A stretch of DNA of 64,000 nucleotides from Bacillus sp. FJAT-42376. GTDB lineage: Bacteria; Bacillota; Bacilli; Bacillales; Bacillaceae. Positions 25,433-33,689 of this stretch are shown in pieces; position 1 is the first letter of the stretch, and each line of letters starts with the position of its first letter. The notes below the pieces were generated by a model. It saw only the letters and a list, made by a program, of their open reading frames with translations. It ran no database searches and was not told the DNA's origin. The stretch is taken from positions 3,472,001-3,536,000 of the forward strand of contig NZ_CP033906.1 in the NCBI RefSeq assembly GCF_003816055.1, in the 5' to 3' direction. The translations under genes were made by a program, and so were the position numbers.

Positions 25433-25741
25433 ATGAAGAGAAAGAATGGTCCGATTGAGGACGTAAAGAAGAAATATGTCAGAATGGCATTAGCGTCCGG
25501 CACTACGGCTTGCCTAGCCAGGAAATTATCAGTAGCTCCTTCTACTCTGTCAGGGTGGGTGCGCCAGTATCGGGATGAAGTCGAATTAGAGATGAAAATG
25601 GAGGGTGTCTCTCCCCTTTCTGAAAACTCTGGTACGGATGAGATCCAGAAAAAATATGATCAAGCCATGAAACTGTTAGGGGAAAAAGAGCTAGAAGTTG
25701 AAATGCTTCGAGAAATGATAAAAAAAAAATCGAAATGTTAA
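25433..25741 (+). CDS. IS3-family transposase OrfA (HTH protein)
   Basis: About 102 residues: an N-terminal helix-turn-helix (GTTACLARKLSVAPSTLSGW) and a C-terminal leucine-zipper-like helix ending LEVEMLREMIKKKS. This is the usual OrfA plan, with DNA binding plus multimerisation. An A10 run near its end allows a -1 frameshift into orfB to make the OrfAB transposase. The ATG at 25433 has GAGGAG upstream; an in-frame ATG at 25379 lies inside the terminal repeat region. Confidence 0.8.
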   Translation: MKRKNGPIEDVKKKYVRMALASGTTACLARKLSVAPSTLSGWVRQYRDEVELEMKMEGVSPLSENSGTDEIQKKYDQAMKLLGEKELEVEMLREMIKKKSKC

Positions 25742-26685
25742 CCGATAAAGTCGAATTCGCAAAAGAATGGGTAGAAGCCGGGTTTGCGGTCACTCGGGTA
25801 ATCAACATTGTGGGAATATCTAAGTCCACTTACTATTATCAACAGGCCAATCCCATTCCGGCGAAAAGGGTAGCTGGCGGAAGGCCTATCCCCGGTTTTT
25901 CCTTAGACTCAAAAGGAAAACGTGTATCTGACGAGCAAATCAAAGCGTACCTGGTCAAGCTGATCGGTGGTATGGAGGCGGTCTATGGGTATCGGAAACT
26001 GACAAGCTGCCTAAAACGGAAGCACCATCTGACCATCAGTAAAAAGAAGGTGTACCGTCTGTGCAAGGAAATGGGGATCCTGTTCCCTTTAAAAATTCGA
26101 AACAATAAGTACCCCAGAAAGATTGCCAGGAATCGAATCGTCACAGGTCCAAATCAAATGTGGCAGATTGACATCAAATATGGATACATCCCAGGCATAG
26201 AGCGTTTTTTCTACCTGGCAAGCGCGATAGACGTGTACGATCGGAAGATTGTCGGCTTTTATTTAGGGAGAACATGTGGCGGGAAAGATATCACAAAAAT
26301 GCTTAAGACGGCTCTGAGAGCCCGTAAAATAGAAAATTCCGGCGAAGAGAAGCTGGTGCTTAGAACCGATAATGGACCCCAGTTTATCGGGATCCAATTT
26401 CAAGAGTTCTGCCTGGAAAACAAAGAAAGGCTGGAGCATGAACGAATTCCTCCAAAGTCACCTAATTTGAATGCTTATATCGAGTCCTTTCATAGCGTCC
26501 TCGAACGAGAGTGTTACCAGCGGCACGAATTCCAGACATTCGAAGAGGCCAATGAAGTCGTGAAGGAATACATTCAGTTTTACAATAACAAAAGACTGCA
26601 TGGAAGCCTTGAGGACTGGCCTCCAGCTGTCTATTTTCAGAAACATAAAAAGGGTGAAGTAAAACCTAGAAAGATCGCTCTTTGA
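25735..26685 (+). CDS. IS3-family transposase OrfB (DDE integrase core)
   Basis: A 316-residue frame with the rve integrase core. The first Asp is in MWQIDIKYGYI, the second in RTDNGPQF, and the Glu in NAYIESFHSVLERE, giving a complete DDE triad. The upstream HTH_21-like region contains MEAVYGYRKLTSCLKRKH. It is expressed mainly as an OrfAB fusion after frameshifting at 25720-25729. No stop or frameshift damage is seen. Confidence 0.88.
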   Translation: MLTDKVEFAKEWVEAGFAVTRVINIVGISKSTYYYQQANPIPAKRVAGGRPIPGFSLDSKGKRVSDEQIKAYLVKLIGGMEAVYGYRKLTSCLKRKHHLTISKKKVYRLCKEMGILFPLKIRNNKYPRKIARNRIVTGPNQMWQIDIKYGYIPGIERFFYLASAIDVYDRKIVGFYLGRTCGGKDITKMLKTALRARKIENSGEEKLVLRTDNGPQFIGIQFQEFCLENKERLEHERIPPKSPNLNAYIESFHSVLERECYQRHEFQTFEEANEVVKEYIQFYNNKRLHGSLEDWPPAVYFQKHKKGEVKPRKIAL

Positions 26686-26741
26686 AAAACGGAGAAAACA
26701 TTAGAATTCGGAAGAGCGTGTCCAAAATTAGGGGGCTCAAC

Positions 26742-26815
26742 CGATATCCTTAAATAATAGCAGATATATTCTGATTTTCGTCGATATATCCAAATTTCCG
26801 TCGATATCCTGAAAT
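26742..26815. repeat. short degenerate repeats with CGATAT core
   Basis: Three units sharing CGATATCC or CGATATATCC preceded by TTTCGT or TTTCCGT occur here (26742, 26781, 26801), and another (TTTCGTCGAAAAGTCGATATC) lies left of the IS at 25339-25358. The units are separated by about 20-40 bp. The IS sits within this cluster. The 26740-26996 interval shows no convincing gene. Confidence 0.5.
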
Positions 26816-26996
26816 TTCAAAGAGAGTGCTCCCCCAACCCGATCCGAAAGCATCCAAATTTCAGCGAATACATCCGTCTTCCCGTCCATTCTGTTCGAAT
26901 ATAAACTAGCCCCATCTATATTCCCAGCCAAATTGCCTACTAAGTAATCACTTGCACCCCAATATTCCGCATAAAAAATAAGCAAGCGGCCTTTTC

Positions 26997-27176
26997 TCAC
27001 GTTCGATATAAGATCATCGCAGAGAAACAGTACACTTGCTCTCCTTCCGCATCACAGGAAGCAGCAACTGAAAACTTTACGTCCACAAGCTGTTCATCAT
27101 CTAATTTGGATAAAAAATGATTAACCTCTTTTTCCAGGTCTTTCTCGTGTTCTTCATCAAACACAGCCACCTTCAT
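26997..27176 (-). CDS. cse60: sporulation protein Cse60 (YteV)
   Basis: A 59-residue frame beginning MKVAVFDEEHEKDLEKEVNH and containing CDAEGEQVYCFSAMILYR. This closely resembles Cse60, a 60-residue protein whose gene is controlled by sigma E in the mother cell of sporulating B. subtilis. GGGTGGTG is 8 bp before the ATG. It follows the DUF2553-like gene by only 4 bp. In B. subtilis yteV also lies near ytfP. The function of Cse60 is not known. It indicates a spore former. Confidence 0.8.
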   Translation of the reverse strand: MKVAVFDEEHEKDLEKEVNHFLSKLDDEQLVDVKFSVAASCDAEGEQVYCFSAMILYRT

Positions 27177-27180
27177 TGCA

Positions 27181-27417
27181 TCAGCACCACCCTAAATCGC
27201 AGCCCTCCGCATACTGCTGCTGGCCGCAGTTTCGTTCATACAATTTATAAATCCGTCCTTCTTCAAAGACAAACCCTTCTATTAAATCATATTGCTTGCC
27301 CTCTTCGTTTATGACAAGCCAGCCGATTGGATTTTTCCCGCAAAATAATTCAATGAGGTCCTCACTTACCTTCGCCGTAACGCGCTTCGTGATATCGAGC
27401 ATATGGTATTCACTCAT
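27181..27417 (-). CDS. small protein, YusG/DUF2553-like
   Basis: A 78-residue protein with LDITKRVTAKVSEDLIELFC near the start and a YDLIEGFVFEEGRIYKLYE strand pair, ending CGQQQYAEGCDLGWC with three or four cysteines. The pattern resembles the small YusG-like family of unknown function; this is a tentative match. GGGAGGG lies 7 bp before the ATG. It is co-transcribed with cse60 and has a near-consensus cre site about 47 bp upstream. The cysteine-rich tail could bind metal. Confidence 0.6.
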   Translation of the reverse strand: MSEYHMLDITKRVTAKVSEDLIELFCGKNPIGWLVINEEGKQYDLIEGFVFEEGRIYKLYERNCGQQQYAEGCDLGWC

Positions 27418-27463
27418 CGCCCATCCCTCCCTTACCTCAATGTATGAAAAAGGGGGTTATTTA

Positions 27464-27477
27464 TGTTAACGCTTTCA
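27464..27477. promoter_or_regulatory. candidate cre site
   Basis: TGTTAACGCTTTCA matches TGWAANCGNTNWCA with one mismatch. It lies between the DUF2553-like/cse60 genes (minus) and the marR operon (plus), closer to the former. Confidence 0.45.
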
Positions 27478-27529
27478 ATATCCGTTTTCCTGAATCATTC
27501 ACGAATAGAAAATTTATTAATGAGATTCC

Positions 27530-27558
27530 TTGACAAACATCCAAATCCATTGTAATTT
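27530..27558 (+). promoter_or_regulatory. sigma-A promoter of the marR operon
   Basis: TTGACA (27530-27535), 17 bp and TAATTT (27553-27558). The MarR-type operator overlaps the -10 box. Confidence 0.7.
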
Positions 27559-27569
27559 GTATGTACAAA
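27556..27569. promoter_or_regulatory. MarR-type operator 1
   Basis: TTTGTA-TG-TACAAA is a perfect inverted repeat across the -10 box of the marR promoter, suggesting autorepression. Confidence 0.75.
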
Positions 27570-27586
27570 CAAAAGGAGTTTTTATC

Positions 27587-28012
27587 ATGCTGATTGATGA
27601 ATATTTTAATAATTGTCTGTACTTCACAGTTAATAAGCTGTCCCGCGCAATCACCAAGATGGCGGAGGATGCCTTTAAAAGGACCGGGCTCTCTCCGACC
27701 CATGCCTTCCTCATGATGCTTGTCATAGAGAAGCCCGGCATTTCACAGTCGGAGCTCGCAGAAGCGCTTCATTTAAAGCCATCCACCATCACCCGTTTTG
27801 TAGATAAATTGGTGGAAAAGGGATACACTGAACGAAGAGCAGATGGAAAGAGATCGCTGAATCACCCGACTGCAGATGGAAAAGCCATTCTGGAAGACAT
27901 TAAAGAAGGCTGGAAAATTCTCTTTCGTGCGTACTCAGATATTTTAGGAGACGATGAAGGAAAAGCATTGAATCAATTAATCCATGAAGCCGGAAACAAG
28001 CTCGAAAGGTAA
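27587..28012 (+). CDS. MarR family transcriptional regulator
   Basis: A 141-residue winged-helix regulator. The HTH region is ISQSELAEALHLKPSTITRF, and the wing reads VEKGYTERRADGKRSLNHPT. The start at 27587 has AAAGGAG upstream. A palindrome TTTGTA-N2-TACAAA overlaps its promoter, and two further copies precede the SDR gene. The regulated genes encode an oxidoreductase-like SDR and a flavodoxin-fold quinone reductase, so it probably senses an electrophile, quinone or other toxicant. No cysteine pair typical of thiol sensing is seen. Confidence 0.85.
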   Translation: MLIDEYFNNCLYFTVNKLSRAITKMAEDAFKRTGLSPTHAFLMMLVIEKPGISQSELAEALHLKPSTITRFVDKLVEKGYTERRADGKRSLNHPTADGKAILEDIKEGWKILFRAYSDILGDDEGKALNQLIHEAGNKLER

Positions 28013-28070
28013 TGATACACAATCTCTTTAGTGAATAGGATAAAAGTTCATTAAAGAGTTCCGTTTATAG

Positions 28071-28083
28071 TTGCATGTACAAA
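28071..28083. promoter_or_regulatory. MarR-type operator 2
   Basis: TTGCATGTACAAA, one mismatch from symmetry, in the 161-bp space between marR and the SDR gene. Confidence 0.5.
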
Positions 28084-28133
28084 CAAAGAAACAAACCATT
28101 CTTCATCAGCCTGTAAAAAAATTTACCCTTTCA

Positions 28134-28147
28134 TTTGTATATACAAT
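28134..28147. promoter_or_regulatory. MarR-type operator 3
   Basis: TTTGTA-TA-TACAAT, a nearly perfect inverted repeat 27 bp upstream of the SDR gene. It has the same arms as the marR promoter site. Confidence 0.6.
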
Positions 28148-28173
28148 TAATAATATTATGAGGAGGTCGCTAC

Positions 28174-28821
28174 ATGTCTGAAAAAGTCATGCTGATAGCA
28201 GGAGCAGGAACAGGTATCAGCCTAAGCACAGCACGAAAATTTGGTAAGGAAGGATTTAAAATTGCCCTCATTGCCCGCAATGCAGCGTCACTTCAACAGT
28301 ACGAGAATGAATTGAATAGCGAGGGCATTGAGGCAAACGGATTTCCTGGAGATCTAGCATCAGAACAATCCTTAAAATCAGCCATCGGTTCCGTCATTAA
28401 AACTTTTGGAAAAGTGGATGTTCTATTGTATAATGCTGCTTCAGGAAAGCCTGGGAAACCAACAGAATTAACAATAGATGATTTGATGTCTGATTTTAAA
28501 GTAAGCGTTGCTGGAGCACTTGCCAGCGTGAAAGAAGTCCTTCCATTTATGAAAAATGGGGCAATTCTTTTGACAGGCGGCGGCCTGGCACTTCAGCCTT
28601 ATGCCGATCTTGCCTCCCTGTCCATCGGCAAAGCCGGGATAAGAAGCCTGGCCGGCAGTTTGCATCAGGAATTGCAGCCTAAAGGGATTTATGTGGGCAC
28701 ATTGCTTGTTAATGGCTATGTGCAAGAAGGTACATGGTGTTCAGCTGATCATATTGCTGATGCATTTTATGGCATGTATGAAAATCAAACCGAGCAGGAA
28801 GTTTTCTTCCAGGAAAAATAA
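28174..28821 (+). CDS. SDR-fold protein with altered active site
   Basis: A 215-residue Rossmann protein. The cofactor motif is MLIAGAGTGIS (usual TGxxxGIG), followed by VDVLLYNAASGKPG. The catalytic Ser and Tyr are not in place: the strand reads AILLTGGGLALQP and the usual YxxxK reads LSIGK. This subgroup of atypical SDRs may bind NAD(P) without the classical chemistry or use another residue. AGGAGG lies 6 bp before the ATG. It is controlled with marR and followed by the quinone reductase gene. Confidence 0.75.
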   Translation: MSEKVMLIAGAGTGISLSTARKFGKEGFKIALIARNAASLQQYENELNSEGIEANGFPGDLASEQSLKSAIGSVIKTFGKVDVLLYNAASGKPGKPTELTIDDLMSDFKVSVAGALASVKEVLPFMKNGAILLTGGGLALQPYADLASLSIGKAGIRSLAGSLHQELQPKGIYVGTLLVNGYVQEGTWCSADHIADAFYGMYENQTEQEVFFQEK

Positions 28822-28857
28822 ATTGATTTTAATACTAACATCAGAAAGGTGATATAA

Positions 28858-29394
28858 ATGAAAACATTAGTTTTAACCGCCCATCCAAACATGGAGCAAT
28901 CAAAGGTCAACAAAGTATGGATGAACCGTCTTCAGCAAGAAAAACAGGTAACAGTCCGCGATTTATATGCTCTTTACCCTGATTTTAAAATTGACCGGGA
29001 AACAGAACAGCAGCTCTTATTGGAGCATGACCGCATTGTTTTTCAATTCCCATTCTACTGGTACAGCTCCCCGGCTCTATTAAAAGAATGGCAGGACATG
29101 GTTTTAACATACGGGTTCGCTTACGGGTCTGAAGGAACGAAACTGCACGGAAAAGAGTTTATGCTCGCCATTTCTACAGGCGGACCTGCTGAAGCCTACC
29201 AATCCGGAGGCTACAATCACTATTCGATGAGTGAGCTGACTCGTCCCTTTCAGGCGACAGCCAATCTCTGCGGAATGCATTTCCTTCCATCCTTTTTACT
29301 GCAGGGGATGATGGCACTGGACGAAGAAAAACTTCAGGAAAGCGCAGAAGCACTTGCTGCGTATGTGATAAAGCCAAATATACGAAAGCGCTAA
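28858..29394 (+). CDS. NAD(P)H:quinone oxidoreductase, YwrO/KefF-like flavodoxin fold
   Basis: A 178-residue flavodoxin-2 domain. KTLVLTAHPNMEQSKVN binds the FMN phosphate, FQFPFYWYSSPALLKEWQD is the family hallmark, and ISTGGPAEAYQSGGYNHYS follows. Enzymes of this family reduce quinones and related electrophiles by two electrons. AAAGGTG precedes the ATG. It is the last gene of the marR operon, ended by a strong terminator. Confidence 0.87.
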   Translation: MKTLVLTAHPNMEQSKVNKVWMNRLQQEKQVTVRDLYALYPDFKIDRETEQQLLLEHDRIVFQFPFYWYSSPALLKEWQDMVLTYGFAYGSEGTKLHGKEFMLAISTGGPAEAYQSGGYNHYSMSELTRPFQATANLCGMHFLPSFLLQGMMALDEEKLQESAEALAAYVIKPNIRKR

Positions 29395-29398
29395 ACAC

Positions 29399-29440
29399 AG
29401 CCTGTATCAGGATGAAATCATCTATGATACAGGCTTTAAT
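29399..29440 (+). terminator. terminator of the marR operon
   Basis: AGCCTGTATCA and TGATACAGGCT arms (29399-29435) with a 15-nt loop, followed by TTAATTTT. Confidence 0.8.
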
Positions 29441-29574
29441 TTTGCTGCATGTCCAAGAAGACTATGGATTCAAGATTAAACATTTTATAAAACGGTTCTA
29501 AATAACACGGCTGACCTATACGATTTAGGAAGGAAATCATTAAAAAATCCATTCTATGAAACAGGTGAGGCCGA

Positions 29575-29793
29575 ATGTTTGCCGTTCATTTCATTGAAGA
29601 CAAAAACATCGTATTAAGCCAGCTGCTTACCGCTGTTCCTGCTGCAGGGGATGATTTAAAAATCAAAGGACGCAAAGGACAGGTTGCGGAAGTGAGAAGT
29701 GTGGATGACAGAAATGTGAACGTGTATGTGGTTTTCGAAAGCGTTGTCAAAAACAAAGCTGCTGCAGACGATAAGAAAAAGAAAAAAAGGTAA
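29575..29793 (+). CDS. small conserved-looking protein with lysine-rich tail
   Basis: A 72-residue protein (MFAVHFIEDKNIVLSQLLTA) with LKIKGRKGQVAEVRSVDDRN as a likely small beta-barrel and a highly basic C-terminus (DDKKKKKR). I do not recognise a named family; the KGRKGxV pattern is suggestive of an SH3-like or KOW-like fold. GGTGAGG lies 4 bp before the ATG. It stands alone between the quinone reductase operon and the DUF3892 gene. A weak hairpin (ACCC/GGGT, about 29842) followed by TTTTTT may end it. Confidence 0.6.
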   Translation: MFAVHFIEDKNIVLSQLLTAVPAAGDDLKIKGRKGQVAEVRSVDDRNVNVYVVFESVVKNKAAADDKKKKKR

Positions 29794-30003
29794 AAGAAAG
29801 TTGTTTTCGGACCCTTTTCATGGATTAATCACCCGTGAGAGGGTTTTTTCGTTCTTACTCATCGGGAATTTCATTCGGGAATTAATAAGAAAAAAACAAA
29901 CAGGCCAAAATACAATCATCAGCAGCTACTGGAGCTGTGAACTGATTTCAGCATAACTTGGAACAGGCTTTAAAAATTGCAAAAACTATTGGCGGTGAAA
30001 ATC

Positions 30004-30309
30004 ATGGAAAATAAAGACTTTCAAAAAATTTATGAAGAATACCTTCATAAGGGAGCTGCCATGGCTCAATCGGAAGAAACCCATTCAGAAAAAGAACACA
30101 TTGCCGCTGTCCGCAAAAACGATGACGGAGATCTCATCGCTTTTAAGACGAGCAGCGGGAGAGAATTGGATTATATTAGTGCGCTTAATGAAGCAAAAGC
30201 AGGAAAGCTTGCTCATGTGGATGTCTTTCATAAGTATGGCCGGGATATCATTCGAAGTGAGCCTGATGGCATAAAAGAAAATAACCTTGATCACTTGCCC
30301 TCTTTTTAA
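30004..30309 (+). CDS. DUF3892 domain protein
   Basis: A 101-residue protein. HIAAVRKNDDGDLIAFKTSS then GRELDYISALNEAKAG and the C-terminal SEPDGIKENNLDHLPSF are the DUF3892 pattern. Members are short proteins of unknown function, some in stress or spore regulons. The start at 30004 is chosen since GGCGGTGAAAATC precedes it; an in-frame start at 29977 lacks a ribosome site. Confidence 0.75.
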   Translation: MENKDFQKIYEEYLHKGAAMAQSEETHSEKEHIAAVRKNDDGDLIAFKTSSGRELDYISALNEAKAGKLAHVDVFHKYGRDIIRSEPDGIKENNLDHLPSF

Positions 30310-30404
30310 TGAGCAGTCCTGTAAACCCGTTTTACTGCTTCCTCCCCTTTTTACATTTCGTCTGTTTTGGATGATTTCCGCTCCCTAACCCGTTCCATGA
30401 GGAC

Positions 30405-30431
30405 ACAAAAACCCCCCGGCATGCCGGGGGG
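30405..30431 (-). terminator. terminator of ytwF
   Basis: CCCCCCGGC-ATGCCGGGGGG (30412-30431) is a perfect GC hairpin; on the minus strand it is followed by TTTTT. It lies 31 bp after the ytwF stop. Confidence 0.85.
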
Positions 30432-30462
30432 ATTCCATTCCACTGTTTTCTTACTGCGATAC

Positions 30463-30771
30463 TTAATGCTTAGGGGACGTTTCGCCTTTCCAGCTGAGCA
30501 TGCCGCCTGTCATATTGACCACTTTATAGCCCTGTTCCTGAAGGTAGGCTGCAACGTTTTCGCTTCTCTTACCGGAGCGGCAGATGAAAACATATTCTTT
30601 TTCTTTATCCAGCTCGCCTGCTCTTGCAGGAATATCGCCCATTTTAATATGTTTTGCTTCGGCAATCATGCCCTCAGCTACTTCGTCATCCTCGCGCACA
30701 TCGATTAATTCAAGTTTTTCACCGTTCTGCAATTTTTGACGGACTTCTTCTGGAGAAATTTCTTTGATCAT
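30463..30771 (-). CDS. ytwF: rhodanese-like protein YtwF
   Basis: A 102-residue single rhodanese domain: LELIDVREDDEVAEGMIAEA then HIKMGDIPARAGEL and the active-site loop YVFICRSGKRSENVA with the catalytic cysteine in CRSGKRS. It probably carries sulfane sulfur. AGGAGC precedes the ATG at 30771; a longer in-frame start at 30852 adds 27 residues not expected for the family. It is close to leuS, as in B. subtilis. Confidence 0.85.
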   Translation of the reverse strand: MIKEISPEEVRQKLQNGEKLELIDVREDDEVAEGMIAEAKHIKMGDIPARAGELDKEKEYVFICRSGKRSENVAAYLQEQGYKVVNMTGGMLSWKGETSPKH

Positions 30772-30860
30772 CTTCTGTTCAGCTCCTACATTCATAATGA
30801 TTTTATTATAGCAGGGGAAGCCATCCCATGCTAATTTGCCGGATGGCTGCACAGACCGAG

Positions 30861-30887
30861 AAAAGCACCCGGATGAAATCCGGATGC
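30861..30887 (-). terminator. terminator of leuS
   Basis: GCACCCGGAT-GAA-ATCCGGATGC (30865-30887) forms a stem of about 10 bp with a G-T pair; TTTT follows on the minus strand, 8 bp after the leuS stop. Confidence 0.7.
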
Positions 30888-30894
30888 CTTTCTT

Positions 30895-33309
30895 TTAATT
30901 CGCCACAATATTAACCAATTTTCCAGGAACGGCGATGACTTTACGGATGGTTTTGCCTTCAAGCTGCTCTTTTACTTTAGCATCTTCAAGTGCAAGTTTC
31001 TCCATTTCTTCTCTCGTTGCTTCAGCAGGAACGAGAAGCTTTGCTTTCACTTTGCCGTTGAATTGAACAACGACTTCGATTTCATCCTCTACAAGCTTGG
31101 ACTCATCATACTCCGGCCATTTTTCATATGAAATGGTGTCTGTATGACCAAGCTTTTCCCATAGCTCTTCTGCAAGATGGGGAGCAATTGGAGAAAGAAG
31201 CTTCACAAAGCCTTCCATATATTCTTTTGGAAGTTCATTTGCTTTATAGGCATCATTCGTGAATACCATAAGCTGCGAAATCGCCGTATTGAAGCGGAGC
31301 CCTTCGATGTTTTCGCTCACTTTTTTCACGGTTTCGTGGTACACCTTCTCTAAAGAAGGATTTCCGCTGTTTGTAACCTTCGGAGTCAAGTTTCCATCAT
31401 CTTCAATCATCAATCTCCATACGCGGTCAAGGAAGCGTCTTGCTCCGTCCAGTCCTTTTTCAGACCAGGCAATGGACGCTTCAAGCGGCCCCATGAACAT
31501 TTCGTACAGACGAAGCGTATCAGCGCCATGGCTCTCCACAACTTCATCCGGATTGACAACGTTGCCTTTGGATTTACTCATTTTTTCATTATTTTCACCA
31601 AGAATCATTCCTTGGTTAAACAGCTTTTGGAATGGCTCTTTCGCTGGAACCATGCCGATATCGTAAAGGAACTTGTGCCAGAAACGTGCGTATAGAAGGT
31701 GAAGCACCGCATGCTCAGCTCCTCCGATGTACGTATCAACCGGCAGCCATTGTTTGATTTTTTCCGGATCGGCCAGATGATTTTCGTTCGCTGGATCGAT
31801 GTAGCGCAGGTAATACCAGCAGCTTCCCGCCCATTGCGGCATCGTGTTTGTTTCTCTGCGACCTTTTTTCCCCGTCTCAGGATCTGTTACGTTCACCCAC
31901 TCAGAAATGTTGGCAAGCGGTGATTCACCTGTACCGGACGGTTTGATTTCCGTTGTTTTCGGAAGCACAAGCGGAAGCTCTGCTTCTGGAACAGCGGACA
32001 TGGTGCCGTCTTCCCAATGAATGATTGGAATCGGCTCGCCCCAGTAGCGCTGGCGGCTGAACAGCCAGTCACGAAGGCGGTACGTTACTTTCTTTTCGCC
32101 TTTGCTGTTTTCTTCAAGCCATTCAATCATTTTTTGAATCGCTTCCTCTTTCCCCATTCCGTTCAGGAATTCAGAGTTCACGTGCTCCCCGTCGCCGGAG
32201 TAAGCTTCTTTCGTTACATCGCCGCCTTGAACAACCTCTTTAATCGGAAGCTCGAATTTCACAGCGAATTCATAATCCCGTTCATCATGGGCAGGCACCG
32301 CCATAATTGCCCCGGTACCGTAGCTGATCAAGACGTAATCTGCCACCCAGATCGGCATTTTTTCGCCGCTTACAGGGTTGATGGCATATGCACCTGTGAA
32401 GACACCGGTTTTATCCTTGGCAAGATCTGTTCTTTCCAGATCGGACTTGGATTTCATTTGATTGATATAAGCATCCACCGCTTCTTTTTGGTCAGCTGTA
32501 ACAATCTTGCTCACCAGCGCATGCTCAGGAGCAATGACCGCATACGTTGCACCGAAAAGAGTATCCGGTCTTGTTGTAAAAACGGTGAAGCTCTCGTCAT
32601 GTCCATCTACTTCAAAATGGACGTGAGCCCCCTCTGAACGGCCAATCCAGTTGCGCTGCATTTCTTTAATACTCTCCGGCCAGTCTACTTCATCCAAATC
32701 CTCAATTAATCGATCTGCGTAGGCAGTGATTTTCAGCATCCACTGCTTCATCGGACGGCGTTCAACCGGATGTCCGCCCCGCTCGCTTTTCCCGTCAATG
32801 ACTTCTTCATTCGCAAGCACGGTTCCAAGCGCCGGACACCAGTTCACTGCTACTTCATCAATATATGCAAGGCCTTTTTCATAAAGCTTAAGGAAAATCC
32901 ACTGTGTCCATTTATAGTAATGAGGATCCGTCGTGTTGACCTCGCGATCCCAATCATAAGAAAAGCCGAGCGCCTGAATTTGGCGTCTGAAATTGTTGAT
33001 GTTCTTTTCCGTGAATTCTGCCGGGTCATTTCCTGTATCCAGGGCAAACTGTTCGGCAGGAAGTCCGAATGCATCCCATCCCATTGGATGAAGAACATTG
33101 TACCCCTGCATCCGTTTCATGCGGGAAAGAATATCTGTCGCCGTAAATCCTTCCGGATGCCCTACGTGAAGACCGGCTCCTGAAGGATAAGGGAACATAT
33201 CCAATGCATAAAATTTAGGGCGGTTCGGTTCCTCCCCTGTCTTAAATGTCTTGTTGGCAAGCCAGTGCTTTTGCCATTTCTGTTCGATTTTCTTATGACT
33301 GAAACTCAT
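30895..33309 (-). CDS. leuS: leucyl-tRNA synthetase
   Basis: An 804-residue class I aminoacyl-tRNA synthetase, the same length as B. subtilis LeuS. It has [17 protein letters not shown] (HIGH-type motif), the CP1 editing domain with [14 protein letters not shown], and [10 protein letters not shown] (KMSKS loop). It charges tRNA-Leu and hydrolyses mischarged products. AGGAGG lies 6 bp before the ATG at 33309; the frame stays open upstream into the T-box leader but is not coding there. Expression is controlled by the T-box. Confidence 0.97.
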   Translation of the reverse strand: MSFSHKKIEQKWQKHWLANKTFKTGEEPNRPKFYALDMFPYPSGAGLHVGHPEGFTATDILSRMKRMQGYNVLHPMGWDAFGLPAEQFALDTGNDPAEFTEKNINNFRRQIQALGFSYDWDREVNTTDPHYYKWTQWIFLKLYEKGLAYIDEVAVNWCPALGTVLANEEVIDGKSERGGHPVERRPMKQWMLKITAYADRLIEDLDEVDWPESIKEMQRNWIGRSEGAHVHFEVDGHDESFTVFTTRPDTLFGATYAVIAPEHALVSKIVTADQKEAVDAYINQMKSKSDLERTDLAKDKTGVFTGAYAINPVSGEKMPIWVADYVLISYGTGAIMAVPAHDERDYEFAVKFELPIKEVVQGGDVTKEAYSGDGEHVNSEFLNGMGKEEAIQKMIEWLEENSKGEKKVTYRLRDWLFSRQRYWGEPIPIIHWEDGTMSAVPEAELPLVLPKTTEIKPSGTGESPLANISEWVNVTDPETGKKGRRETNTMPQWAGSCWYYLRYIDPANENHLADPEKIKQWLPVDTYIGGAEHAVLHLLYARFWHKFLYDIGMVPAKEPFQKLFNQGMILGENNEKMSKSKGNVVNPDEVVESHGADTLRLYEMFMGPLEASIAWSEKGLDGARRFLDRVWRLMIEDDGNLTPKVTNSGNPSLEKVYHETVKKVSENIEGLRFNTAISQLMVFTNDAYKANELPKEYMEGFVKLLSPIAPHLAEELWEKLGHTDTISYEKWPEYDESKLVEDEIEVVVQFNGKVKAKLLVPAEATREEMEKLALEDAKVKEQLEGKTIRKVIAVPGKLVNIVAN

Positions 33310-33362
33310 ATACATCCTCCTTATTTTCGCTGAACGGACATCGAGTACGCGGCCGTGAACAA

Positions 33363-33605
33363 TAAAAAAAGCTCCGTCCCTGTAAAAAGGGACGAGAGCT
33401 TTCTCCCGCGGTACCACCCAAATTAGTGTATACAAACTACACTCGCTTGACATTCGTAACGTGAATGCACGGCAGACACTACTGATTTCTTTCGCATCTG
33501 CAAACTCAAAGGCGAGTTCATGAACATTTGCTGCTGACTTCCACCTGCCGTCAGCTCTCTGTGGTGCATCCTGTTCACTACTGCTCCTTATCTCCGTTCG
33601 ACTAT
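33363..33605 (-). promoter_or_regulatory. T-box riboswitch of leuS
   Basis: The minus strand has the T-box sequence TGGGTGGTACCGCGGGAG (33403-33420), which pairs with uncharged tRNA, followed by a terminator with arms GCTCTCGTCCC/GGGACGGAGC and a T-run (33363-33400). The upstream stem I contains ATGAACTCGCC, where CTC (33514-33516) is a suitable leucine specifier codon. Uncharged tRNA-Leu would favour the antiterminator and leuS expression. The specifier assignment is from sequence context, without a folded model. Confidence 0.92.
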
Positions 33606-33614
33606 TCTACTGCT

Positions 33615-33643
33615 ATTTTATAAAAAATTTGAGGGATATGCAA
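33615..33643 (-). promoter_or_regulatory. sigma-A promoter of leuS
   Basis: On the minus strand TTGCAT (33638-33643), a 17-bp spacer and TAAAAT (33615-33620) lie just upstream of the T-box leader. Confidence 0.75.
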
Positions 33644-33689
33644 GCTGGTTAAGATTTTTTAGGGAATGCTGCCTGAAAAGAGGCAGTCC

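Larger units (their letters stand above)
25361..26739 (+). mobile_element. IS3-family insertion sequence, intact
   Basis: A 1.38-kb element with imperfect terminal inverted repeats: the left end has GGCCCCCTAA and TTTGGACAC, and the right end complement reads TGAGCCCCCTAA and TTTGGACAC. It carries orfA and orfB overlapping in the -1 frame with a 10-A slippery run at 25720-25729. Both frames are open, so it looks potentially active. A clear target duplication could not be identified. It is inserted between ytfP and cse60, next to short degenerate repeats. Confidence 0.85.

Noticed and set aside
26737..27000. 87-residue minus-strand frame right of the IS element
   Set aside because: It is composed of the CGATAT repeat sequence read in frame, has no ribosome site, and its end overlaps cse60.
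30412..30431. Long GC palindrome as a possible recombination or attachment site
   Set aside because: It is followed by a T-run at the ytwF 3' end and is explained as a terminator.
33310..33453. 48-residue N-terminal extension of leuS
   Set aside because: It lies in the T-box leader; the AGGAGG-preceded ATG at 33309 gives the normal LeuS length.
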